From Candidatus Pelagibacter sp. TMED106 (GTDB taxonomy: Bacteria; Pseudomonadota; Alphaproteobacteria; Pelagibacterales; Pelagibacteraceae), in NCBI GenBank assembly GCA_002170275.2, contig NHFH02000008.1:1-13745 (forward strand): a stretch of 13,745 nucleotides of DNA, written 5' to 3'. Every line of letters begins with the position of its first letter. Position 1 is the stretch's first letter. Made by a program: the position numbers and the translations under genes. Positions 8,004 to 13,374 of the stretch are shown piece by piece. The notes under the pieces were generated by a model that was not told where the DNA came from, ran no database searches, and was given only the letters and a program-made list of their open reading frames with translations.

Positions 8004-8425
8004 TCAATATTTTCAAAAACAAAGAAAAAAATAAATTAGATGATAGTTTTTTGTCAAAAATTACTCCTTTATTAATCCATGCTGCTAAAATTGATGAATC
8101 CTATACTAGCGATGAAAAAGAAATAATAAAAAAAACTCTACTTAAATTAGGTGCTGAAAAAGAAAATATTGACCAGATAATTAGTAAAGCTGAAATAAGT
8201 GAAGAAAATTCAAATCAAATTTTAGATTTTACTAAAGAAGTAAAAAATGCATCTGTATCAGAAAAAATAAAAATTATTGAGGCTTTATGGAAGATAATAT
8301 ACTCAAATCAAAAAACTGATATGTATGAAGAAAATTTGATGCGACGACTAGCAGGACTATTATATGTTGACAATAAAACTATGGTAGACATAAAAGAAAA
8401 AGTAAAAAAAGAATTTTCAAAATGA
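8000..8425 (+). CDS. TerB-like (tellurite resistance protein TerB family) helical protein
   Basis: This 141-residue protein is predicted to be all-helical and highly charged. It resembles the short TerB/TerB-like family, with two similar helical hairpins: LLIHAAKIDESYTSDEKEIIKKTL (about residues 24-47) and the later LWKIIYSNQKTDMYEENLMRRLAGLLYV (about 96-123). The AAKIDESYTSDE and YSNQKTDMYEE segments carry the acidic residues typical of each half. There is no signal peptide or membrane segment, so it should be cytosolic. Despite the family name, proteins of this size are common in bacteria with no tellurite role, and the function is unknown. It is joined by ATGA overlaps to the helicase upstream and the ferredoxin downstream, so all three are translationally coupled. 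In many other Alphaproteobacteria, as I recall, an S4-domain RNA-binding protein sits between helicase and ferredoxin; here TerB takes that place. Confidence 0.8.
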   Translation: MINIFKNKEKNKLDDSFLSKITPLLIHAAKIDESYTSDEKEIIKKTLLKLGAEKENIDQIISKAEISEENSNQILDFTKEVKNASVSEKIKIIEALWKIIYSNQKTDMYEENLMRRLAGLLYVDNKTMVDIKEKVKKEFSK

Positions 8426-8748
8426 CATACTTAGTAAATGAAAATTGCATCAAATGTAAATTAATGGACTGCGTAGATGTTTGTCCGGTTGATTGTTTTT
8501 ATGAAGGTAAAAATATGCTTGTAATTAAGCCTGATGAGTGTATAGATTGTGGCGTTTGTGAGCCAGAGTGTCCTGTTGATGCTATAACGGCAGATTCAGA
8601 ACCAGGTAGCGAACGATGGCTTGAAATCAATACTAAGTATTCTGAAATTTGGCCTAATATAAGTGAGAAAAAAGATCCGCCAGAGGATAACGAAGACCAT
8701 AAAAATGAAAAAAATAAATACGAAAAATATTTTAAAGAAAATCTTTAA
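8422..8748 (+). CDS. fdxA: 7Fe ferredoxin FdxA ([3Fe-4S][4Fe-4S])
   Basis: This 108-residue protein follows the Azotobacter ferredoxin I pattern closely: ENCIKCKLMDCVDVCPVDCF then DECIDCGVCEPECPVDAI. By that pattern C9, C17 and C50 should hold the [3Fe-4S] cluster and C21, C40, C43 and C46 the [4Fe-4S] cluster, with C12 and C25 as the extra conserved cysteines. The family-typical WPNISEKKDPP follows at residues 76-86. The C-terminus is more Lys/Asn-rich than usual. It is a soluble cytosolic one-electron carrier; partners cannot be inferred. The start overlaps the TerB stop (ATGA), and the last 44 nt overlap a Lys-rich reading frame leading towards CarD. Confidence 0.95.
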   Translation: MTYLVNENCIKCKLMDCVDVCPVDCFYEGKNMLVIKPDECIDCGVCEPECPVDAITADSEPGSERWLEINTKYSEIWPNISEKKDPPEDNEDHKNEKNKYEKYFKENL

Positions 8749-8836
8749 TAAAAAAAAAGTAAAAAAAAATAAAGTAAAAATAAAATCTAAATCGATAACT
8801 AAAAAAGTCAAAAAAAAAAATACCTTTAAAAAATAA
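8705..8836 (+). other. Lys-rich ORF, probable N-terminal part of CarD separated by an 11-A frame break
   Basis: A 43-codon ORF opens inside the fdxA 3' end (MKKINTKNILKKIFNKKK...) and ends at TAA 8834-8836; nearly half its residues are Lys. The CarD frame is open from 8799, overlapping this ORF across an A11 run (8810-8820). Removing one A would join the two into a single frame of about 289 residues with a roughly 100-residue basic N-terminus. No other ATG, GTG or TTG lies in the CarD frame between 8799 and the GTG at 8898. This may be a sequencing or assembly indel, a slippage-tolerant gene, a real frameshift, or a chance ORF in A-rich DNA. Confidence 0.45.
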
Positions 8837-8897
8837 GTCAAAAAAAACCAAAAAAATAAAGTTACCTAAAAAAATTAAAAATAAAGTTGAAACTTCA

Positions 8898-9575
8898 GTG
8901 AAAAATAATGAGGTTAAAAATGAAAATTTAAGAATTTCAAGAAGTAACGAAGTAAAACCAGAAATCAAAAAAGTCAAAAAACAAGAGACTGAAAAAAAAG
9001 AATATAAAATTAAAGATTATGTAGTTTATCCTAAACATGGTGTAGGCCAAATTACCGAATTTAAAAAAATCAATATTGGAGGTATTGATGTTGAGACTTA
9101 TGTTTTAAAATTTGAAAAAGATAAAGCCGACGGAATGATTCCAGTAAATAAACAATCACACCTAAGACCATTAGCAACTATTAACCAAGTTAACAAATCT
9201 ATATCTATATTAAAAAGTAAACCAAAAATAAAAAGATCGATGTGGAGTAGAAGAGCTCAAGAGTATGAAGCTAAGATATCTTCAGGAAAAATTTATGAAT
9301 TAGCTGAAGTAGTAAGAGATTTAAATAAAGGAGACGATTTAATGGTTGATCAGTCCTACAGTGAAAGACAACTCTTCGAAAAGGCCTACGAAAGAATTTT
9401 ATCTGAATTTAAGATAGTAATGAATGTCTCTTTAGAAGATACACAAAAGAAACTTGATAAAGCTCTTAAAAGAAATCTTGAAGGGCAAAATAAAACTGAA
9501 AGTTCGAGTACTCAACCAAAATTATCTGAGCCTGAGATATCTGAAAATGATACAATTCCTGAAACTGAAGAATAA
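8898..9575 (+). CDS. carD: CarD-family transcriptional regulator
   Basis: From the GTG at 8898 the product has 225 residues. The CarD/RID domain begins near residue 36 (YKIKDYVVYPKHGVGQITEF); this N-terminal Tudor-like domain contacts the RNA polymerase beta subunit. It is followed by a helical C-terminal domain (about 97-190) with W116 in RSMWSRRAQEYE, matching the conserved Trp that wedges into the upstream edge of the promoter bubble in characterised CarD proteins. The tail after 190 is Ser/Glu-rich and acidic. CarD stabilises open promoter complexes, notably at rRNA and growth genes. The GTG start has no good ribosome site, and Lys-rich sense sequence continues in frame upstream, so the true N-terminus is uncertain and may involve the ORF at 8705. 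The gene ends in a strong terminator. Confidence 0.9.
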   Translation: MKNNEVKNENLRISRSNEVKPEIKKVKKQETEKKEYKIKDYVVYPKHGVGQITEFKKINIGGIDVETYVLKFEKDKADGMIPVNKQSHLRPLATINQVNKSISILKSKPKIKRSMWSRRAQEYEAKISSGKIYELAEVVRDLNKGDDLMVDQSYSERQLFEKAYERILSEFKIVMNVSLEDTQKKLDKALKRNLEGQNKTESSSTQPKLSEPEISENDTIPETEE

Positions 9576-9616
9576 AAAAAACGCCTCTCATACAATTGTA
9601 ATGAGAAGCGTTTTTT
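9576..9616. terminator. bidirectional Rho-independent terminator between carD and the small basic gene
   Basis: AAAAAACGC (9576-9584) pairs with GCGTTTTTT (9608-9616), followed after one C/A mismatch by TCTCA with TGAGA, around a central TACAATTGTA dyad. It begins directly after the carD stop and has a run of six T on the plus strand and eight on the minus strand. It can therefore end both carD and the convergent gene at 9633-9713. Confidence 0.9.
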
Positions 9617-9632
9617 AAAGAGTACTAAGTTA

Positions 9633-9713
9633 TTATCTTCTTCTTCTTCTTTTAGCTTTTTTCTTAGCTTTTTTCTTAGTTTTCTTTGCAGCTTTTCTTC
9701 TTCGTTTAGCCAT
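9633..9713 (-). CDS. 26-residue Lys/Arg/Ala basic protein, nucleic-acid-binding candidate
   Basis: The ORF encodes M-A, then K-R-R-R-K, two AAKK/TKKKA-like units, and a closing KRRRRR. After Met the only residues used are Ala, Lys, Arg and a single Thr, with 20 basic residues of 26. The start has the best Shine-Dalgarno in the window (AGGGAG, six nt from the ATG). The gene also has a consensus -35 element, a leader hairpin and a terminator, so it is arranged as a complete, probably strongly expressed single-gene unit. Alternating AAKK/KKKA resembles histone H1-like bacterial tails (Hc1, AlgP types), and the peptide could bind DNA, RNA or the ribosome. It does not match ribosomal bTHX or L36 by eye, and no named family is recognised. 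Simple sequence of this sort could in principle arise by repeat expansion, but the expression signals argue for a real gene. Confidence 0.75.
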   Translation of the reverse strand: MAKRRRKAAKKTKKKAKKKAKRRRRR

Positions 9714-9719
9714 CTTTAG

Positions 9720-9725
9720 CTCCCT
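9720..9725 (-). promoter_or_regulatory. strong ribosome binding site AGGGAG for the small basic protein
   Basis: On the minus strand AGGGAG lies six nt before the ATG at 9713. It stands out because most genes in this window have no recognisable Shine-Dalgarno, and it is the main reason for calling the short ORF a gene. Confidence 0.8.
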
Positions 9726-9736
9726 GTTTAAGTTAC

Positions 9737-9755
9737 ACGAATCAAAATGATTCGT
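9737..9755 (-). promoter_or_regulatory. perfect 8-bp inverted repeat, leader hairpin or operator
   Basis: ACGAATCA (9737-9744) and TGATTCGT (9748-9755) are exact reverse complements around AAA. It lies 11 nt upstream of the small basic gene's ribosome binding site and close to the predicted transcription start. It would therefore form a stable hairpin near the mRNA 5' end, or serve as a protein-binding dyad. No U-run follows, so it is not a terminator. Each arm contains a GANTC site, the CcrM methylation sequence. Confidence 0.6.
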
Positions 9756-9765
9756 TATTACCTTA

Positions 9766-9794
9766 TTTTTATTTTTTTATACAAGTTATGTCAA
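9766..9794 (-). promoter_or_regulatory. sigma70-type promoter for the small basic protein gene
   Basis: On the minus strand a perfect TTGACA (9794-9789) is followed by a 17-nt spacer and TAAAAA (9771-9766), predicting a start near 9759 and a leader of about 45 nt. The -35 is consensus and stands out in this AT-rich background. The -10 is weak and its exact register is uncertain. Confidence 0.5.
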
Positions 9795-9812
9795 TTCTTT
9801 AATTTAAAGAAT
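9794..9812. repeat. 9-bp dyad abutting the -35 element
   Basis: ATTCTTTAA (9794-9802) and TTAAAGAAT (9804-9812) are perfect reverse complements around a single T. The dyad shares one base with the TTGACA at 9789-9794, where an activator or repressor dimer would act on the small basic gene's promoter. It also lies downstream of the acyl-CoA synthetase gene, but no U-run suggests termination. The rest of 9813-9913 is A/T tracts, including a TTTTTAGCTAAAAA palindrome at 9858-9871; I see no gene there. Confidence 0.45.
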
Positions 9813-9913
9813 AATTCTAAATTATTTTTTTTTTTAAAATATTTTTATATTTATTTTTTTTTAGCTAAAAAGTTAAGTTTTATGCGAATAATAAACTAAT
9901 TTAAAAAATAAAT

Positions 9914-11617
9914 TTAGTACAGTTTTTCTAATTCATTTTTATATTTATTTATAATTTTATATCTTTTTAATTTCAAAGTTGGAGTCATCATTCCATTTTC
10001 TATTGTAAATTGATCTTTAACTAACATAAATTTTTTAATTTTTTCCATTTTTGATAAATTTTTATTAATTTTTGTAATTTCTTTTTGAATTTCTTCATTC
10101 GTAACATTCTTTTTGTCTGCGGTTAAAACAATTATTGAAACTAAATAAGGTTTATTATCACCGTAAACAAGTGCTTGATCAATAAAATCTAATTTAGTTA
10201 AATCATTTTCAATTTTTACAGGTGAAATGTTGTCTCCACCTGGTGTGATTATTATATCTTTTTTTCTATCTGTAATTTTTAGATAGTCATTTTCAAATTT
10301 ACCAATGTCTCCAGTGTGTAACCATCCATCAACTAAAACTTTTTTTGTTTCCTTTTCATTATTCCAATATCCTATCATTACATTTTCACCTTTAATAAGT
10401 ATCTCTCCATCATCAGCTATTTTTACTAAATTTCCCTCGAAAGGAGGGCCTACAGTTTCTACTCTAATATCATTTATAGGATTGCAACTTACTACTGGAG
10501 AAGTTTCTGTTAACCCATATCCCTGAAGTGTGGGTAGACCAATAGCATTCAAAAAAGACCCAACTTCTTTGTCCAAAGCACCTCCTCCAGAAACAAAAGC
10601 TTTTAAACTACTTCCAAATTGTTTTTTTATTTTTTTTCTAACCAATATATCACAAACAAAATCTAAAAAATTTTCAATCAAAGAAAGTTTTTTTTGATAT
10701 AATTTTTTTTTTCCTAAATCTATAGTTTTTTTGATTAAACTATTTTTCAGACCAGTTGCCTTATTAAAATTTCCATTAATTTTCTGATATAAATTTTGAT
10801 AAAATCTTGGTACAGCTGTCATTATCTCTGGACTACATTCATTCATATTTTTTATCAATTTTTCAATACTTTCTGCATAATATACTCTAGCTGCTACAGC
10901 TATTTGAACAAATTGTACAGTATGTTCATAAGAATGAGATAATGGTAACCAGGTTAAAAATTTTGTTTTATTAGAAATAATACTTTTTAATAAATTGTAT
11001 GATCCCTCACAATTATTAAGAATACCTCCATGACTAAGAATTACTCCTTTAGGATTTCCTTGAGTGCCTGAAGTATATATTATGCATGCAGCACTTTTTC
11101 TCTCAATCTTCAAATCTAAAAAGTTTTTTTCCTCGTATTCTTTGTCTTTCAAAATATCATTTAAATGTAATTCATAATCTGAACTATTATGGTCTATTGA
11201 TTCAAAAAATATAACTTTTTTAATAAAACTTTTCTTAGGTATTATATTTTTTACTTTTTTATACTGAGCATTATCTGAAACAATAATAATAGCTGGAGTA
11301 CAATCATCAATAATATATTCGTAATCCCTTTCTGTATAAGTTGTATATGCTGGAACCGTAATACCCTCTGAAAGCATTATAGCTAGATCCGAAATCAACC
11401 ATTCAGGTCTATTTTCTGATATTAATAAGCATCTATCAGATTTTTTTATATTTTTTGAAATTTCTTTTGAAAGTTTTATAACATTTGAATAAACATCCTC
11501 CCAAGAATATTTTTTTTTTGGCTCTTTCAAACTCTCTAAAAAAATATTTTTTTTACTTTGCTTTTGATACTGATAATAAAATAGTTCTAATAAATTATTT
11601 ATTTCATTTATTTTCAT
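9914..11617 (-). CDS. long-chain acyl-CoA synthetase (AMP-forming, FadD/FAA1-like)
   Basis: This 567-residue member of the adenylate-forming superfamily carries the ATP/phosphate loop YTSGTQGNPKG (181-191), WLPLSHSYEHT (223-233, typical of long-chain acyl-CoA ligases), GYGLTETSP (366-374, adenine pocket), WLHTGDIG (432-439, with the ribose-binding Asp), and TDRKKDIIITPGGDNISP (449-466), which includes the hinge region. K549 in TPTLKLKR matches the catalytic lysine of the C-terminal subdomain. It activates fatty acids to acyl-CoA through an acyl-AMP intermediate, feeding beta-oxidation or lipid synthesis; chain length is not predictable. It has no signal peptide and is probably cytosolic or peripheral to the membrane. 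The ATG lies only 7 nt downstream of tRNA-Leu with no Shine-Dalgarno, so its mRNA probably derives from the tRNA transcript. Confidence 0.92.
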   Translation of the reverse strand: MKINEINNLLELFYYQYQKQSKKNIFLESLKEPKKKYSWEDVYSNVIKLSKEISKNIKKSDRCLLISENRPEWLISDLAIMLSEGITVPAYTTYTERDYEYIIDDCTPAIIIVSDNAQYKKVKNIIPKKSFIKKVIFFESIDHNSSDYELHLNDILKDKEYEEKNFLDLKIERKSAACIIYTSGTQGNPKGVILSHGGILNNCEGSYNLLKSIISNKTKFLTWLPLSHSYEHTVQFVQIAVAARVYYAESIEKLIKNMNECSPEIMTAVPRFYQNLYQKINGNFNKATGLKNSLIKKTIDLGKKKLYQKKLSLIENFLDFVCDILVRKKIKKQFGSSLKAFVSGGGALDKEVGSFLNAIGLPTLQGYGLTETSPVVSCNPINDIRVETVGPPFEGNLVKIADDGEILIKGENVMIGYWNNEKETKKVLVDGWLHTGDIGKFENDYLKITDRKKDIIITPGGDNISPVKIENDLTKLDFIDQALVYGDNKPYLVSIIVLTADKKNVTNEEIQKEITKINKNLSKMEKIKKFMLVKDQFTIENGMMTPTLKLKRYKIINKYKNELEKLY

Positions 11618-11624
11618 AATGTAC

Positions 11625-11709
11625 TGGTGGGCGAAGAGAGAATCGAACTCTCACTTCTTGCGAAACACGATTTTGAGTCGTGCGCGTCTACCAGTTCCGC
11701 CATTCGCCC
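11625..11709 (-). tRNA. tRNA-Leu, anticodon CAA
   Basis: Read on the minus strand, the acceptor stem GGGCGAA pairs with TTCGCCC, followed by A and an encoded CCA at 11627-11625. The anticodon stem CACGA/TCGTG encloses loop CTCAAAA, giving anticodon CAA for UUG. There is a long class II variable arm with a GCAA tetraloop, as expected for tRNA-Leu, and a T arm GAGAG-TTCGATT-CTCTC. Its 3' end is 7 nt from the acyl-CoA synthetase start codon on the same strand. Confidence 0.97.
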
Positions 11710-11773
11710 TATATTTTCCTTATTTTAATAAAATTAAATAGTATAAGAACTTAAATTATATTAAAACCTTAAA

Positions 11774-12370
11774 ATGATTAGTAATCTTTATCTTAAAACT
11801 TTAAAGCTAGCTGCTCATAAAAGTTCAAAGTTTTTTTTAGCAATAATAGCTTTCGCTGAAAGTTCATTTTTTCCAATACCGCCAGATATAATGGTTGTTC
11901 CTATGATTATTGCAAAAAAAACTGATTATTTAAAAATATTTCTTATTGCAACAATATCGTCAGCTTTAGGAGGTTTATTAGGATATTTTATTGGATCTAC
12001 CTTTCTAGAAATAGCGATGAATTTAATAGAATTTTATGGATATGAGGAAAAAGTAATTAATCTTAAAAATGATTTATCTTCTGGAGAAGAGTTTTATATT
12101 TTTCTTGGAGCATTATTTTTAGCTGGATTCACACCATTACCTTTTAAAGTTTTTACTATAACTAGTGGCATAATTGGTTTTAATATTTTCATATTTTTTA
12201 TTATTTGCTTATTATCTCGTGGACTTAGATTTTTTGTAGTTTCATATTTATCTTATAGATTTGGTGAAAATTTTGATAACTTTATGAAAAAAGATGCGGC
12301 AAAATGGTTTTCTATTGTTGGACTAATAATTGTTTCTATTGCAGCAATTATATATTTTGTTAGTAAATAA
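11774..12370 (+). CDS. YqaA-type DedA/VTT-domain inner-membrane protein
   Basis: This 198-residue integral membrane protein belongs to the DedA (SNARE-associated, VTT domain) superfamily and is closest to the short YqaA branch. The two re-entrant loop signatures are visible: FAESSFFPIPPDIMVVPMI (27-45, with the acidic E29 and the FPIPPD turn) and LAGFTPLPFKVFTITSGIIG (116-135). R149 in SRGLRFF is also typical. Hydrophobic segments lie at about 18-45, 54-75, 105-125, 128-148 and 178-196. Some DedA proteins have been shown to flip phospholipid or undecaprenyl-phosphate carriers; the role of YqaA members is not established. No Shine-Dalgarno precedes the ATG. The stop is followed within 2 nt by the dsbB ATG, so the genes form one unit with coq7. 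Confidence 0.87.
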   Translation: MISNLYLKTLKLAAHKSSKFFLAIIAFAESSFFPIPPDIMVVPMIIAKKTDYLKIFLIATISSALGGLLGYFIGSTFLEIAMNLIEFYGYEEKVINLKNDLSSGEEFYIFLGALFLAGFTPLPFKVFTITSGIIGFNIFIFFIICLLSRGLRFFVVSYLSYRFGENFDNFMKKDAAKWFSIVGLIIVSIAAIIYFVSK

Positions 12371-12371
12371 A

Positions 12372-12854
12372 ATGTTTCAAATAAAAAATAATATCATATT
12401 AAATTTTATTTTATTGTTCAGTATTTTTGCTTTAATTTCAGCATTTTTTATAGAATATTTTCTTGGACATGAGCCTTGTAACTTATGCTTAATTGAAAGA
12501 ATTCCTTATATACTTTCAATTATTATTATTTCTTTAATCTACTTATTAAAAAAATACGAGAAGATTTTTCTAATTTTTTTAAGTTTAATATTTTTCTGTG
12601 CTGCGGGAATTTCTATCTATCATTTTGGAATCGAACAGGGTTTTATTGAGGAATCTTTAGTTTGTGATCTAGATAAAAAAGACAATATGCTATCGAAAGA
12701 GGATCTTTTAAAAAAACTAAATGAGAAAACTGTAAGTTGTAAGGATGTTACTTTTAAAGTATTCGGATTGTCCCTTGCTACATTTAATACTATTATTTCT
12801 TTTATATTAGGTGTTATAACGACTAAACTTTTTTTGAATTATGAAAAAAACTGA
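12372..12854 (+). CDS. dsbB: disulfide bond formation protein DsbB
   Basis: Starting at 12372 gives a 160-residue protein with four hydrophobic segments (about 8-31, 44-60, 64-83, 127-150). An upstream in-frame ATG at 12330 would overlap the DedA gene by 41 nt and adds an unconserved stretch. C36-N-L-C39 in HEPCNLCLIERIPY, with R43 near the quinone site, and the second pair C98 and C123 in the large periplasmic loop match the two redox cysteine pairs of DsbB. It reoxidises DsbA in the periplasm and passes the electrons to quinone in the inner membrane. The next gene makes a ubiquinone biosynthesis enzyme, a sensible neighbour. The coding end overlaps coq7 by 14 nt. No dsbA is present in this window. 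Confidence 0.88.
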   Translation: MFQIKNNIILNFILLFSIFALISAFFIEYFLGHEPCNLCLIERIPYILSIIIISLIYLLKKYEKIFLIFLSLIFFCAAGISIYHFGIEQGFIEESLVCDLDKKDNMLSKEDLLKKLNEKTVSCKDVTFKVFGLSLATFNTIISFILGVITTKLFLNYEKN

Positions 12855-13374
12855 TAAAAATAAATTAGAAGAATTTATAAGAGTAGATCACGCAGGTGAA
12901 CGTGGAGCTATCAAAATATATGAAGGTCAACTACTTGCATTAAACACTTTAATCAAAGATGAAAATTTAAAAAAAACTATCGAAAAAATGAAAGTTCATG
13001 AACAAGAACACTGTGATTACTTTGAAAAAGAGATTAAAAAAAGAAAAATAAAACCAACAAAATTTTTACCTTTATGGGATTTACTAGGTGTTGGTCTTGG
13101 ATTTGGTTCAACTATTTTAGGAAAAAAAGCAGCTATGCTTTGTACTGCATCGGTTGAAGAAGTTATCGATGAACATTATTCTAATCAAATTCAGCAAATA
13201 GAAAATGATGAAAAAAAACTTAAAGATAAAATTACAAAGTTTAGAAATGATGAAATAGATCACAAAGATATTGCTTATGAAGAAGGGGCAACAAAGAAAG
13301 GTTTTTATTCTATCTTGGATAAAATAATCAAAACTGGTTCAAAGTTTGCAATTAATATTTCTGAAAAAATTTAA
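12841..13374 (+). CDS. coq7: demethoxyubiquinone hydroxylase Coq7
   Basis: This 177-residue di-iron monooxygenase carries all the family metal-ligand motifs: RVDHAGERGAIKIYEGQ (E20), HEQEHCDYF (E54 and H57), CTASVEEVIDEHY (E106/E107) and NDEIDHKDIAYEEGA (E138 and H141). Coq7 hydroxylates the demethoxyquinone ring at the penultimate step of ubiquinone synthesis, associated with the inner membrane through its hydrophobic helix face (GVGLGFGSTILG region, about 83-94). Length is normal for the bacterial form. It starts inside the last codons of dsbB (14-nt overlap) and so is probably translationally coupled. Its stop abuts the stop of the convergent HNH gene with no spacer, leaving no room for an intergenic terminator. 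Confidence 0.95.
   Translation: MKKTDKNKLEEFIRVDHAGERGAIKIYEGQLLALNTLIKDENLKKTIEKMKVHEQEHCDYFEKEIKKRKIKPTKFLPLWDLLGVGLGFGSTILGKKAAMLCTASVEEVIDEHYSNQIQQIENDEKKLKDKITKFRNDEIDHKDIAYEEGATKKGFYSILDKIIKTGSKFAINISEKI

Noticed and set aside
8000..8425. Tellurite resistance determinant
   Set aside because: A lone TerB-like domain without other ter genes does not support a resistance function.
8596..8977. Two overlapping Phe-rich minus-strand ORFs
   Set aside because: They are mirror images of the Lys-rich plus-strand sequence between fdxA and carD. Poly-A gives poly-Phe on the other strand.
9858..9871. TTTTTAGCTAAAAA palindrome as terminator of the acyl-CoA synthetase
   Set aside because: It has no loop and a weak A/T stem. 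Such palindromes are expected in this base composition, and no better terminator is visible there.
10305..10526. Plus-strand 73-codon ORF
   Set aside because: It is antisense to conserved adenylation motifs of the acyl-CoA synthetase.
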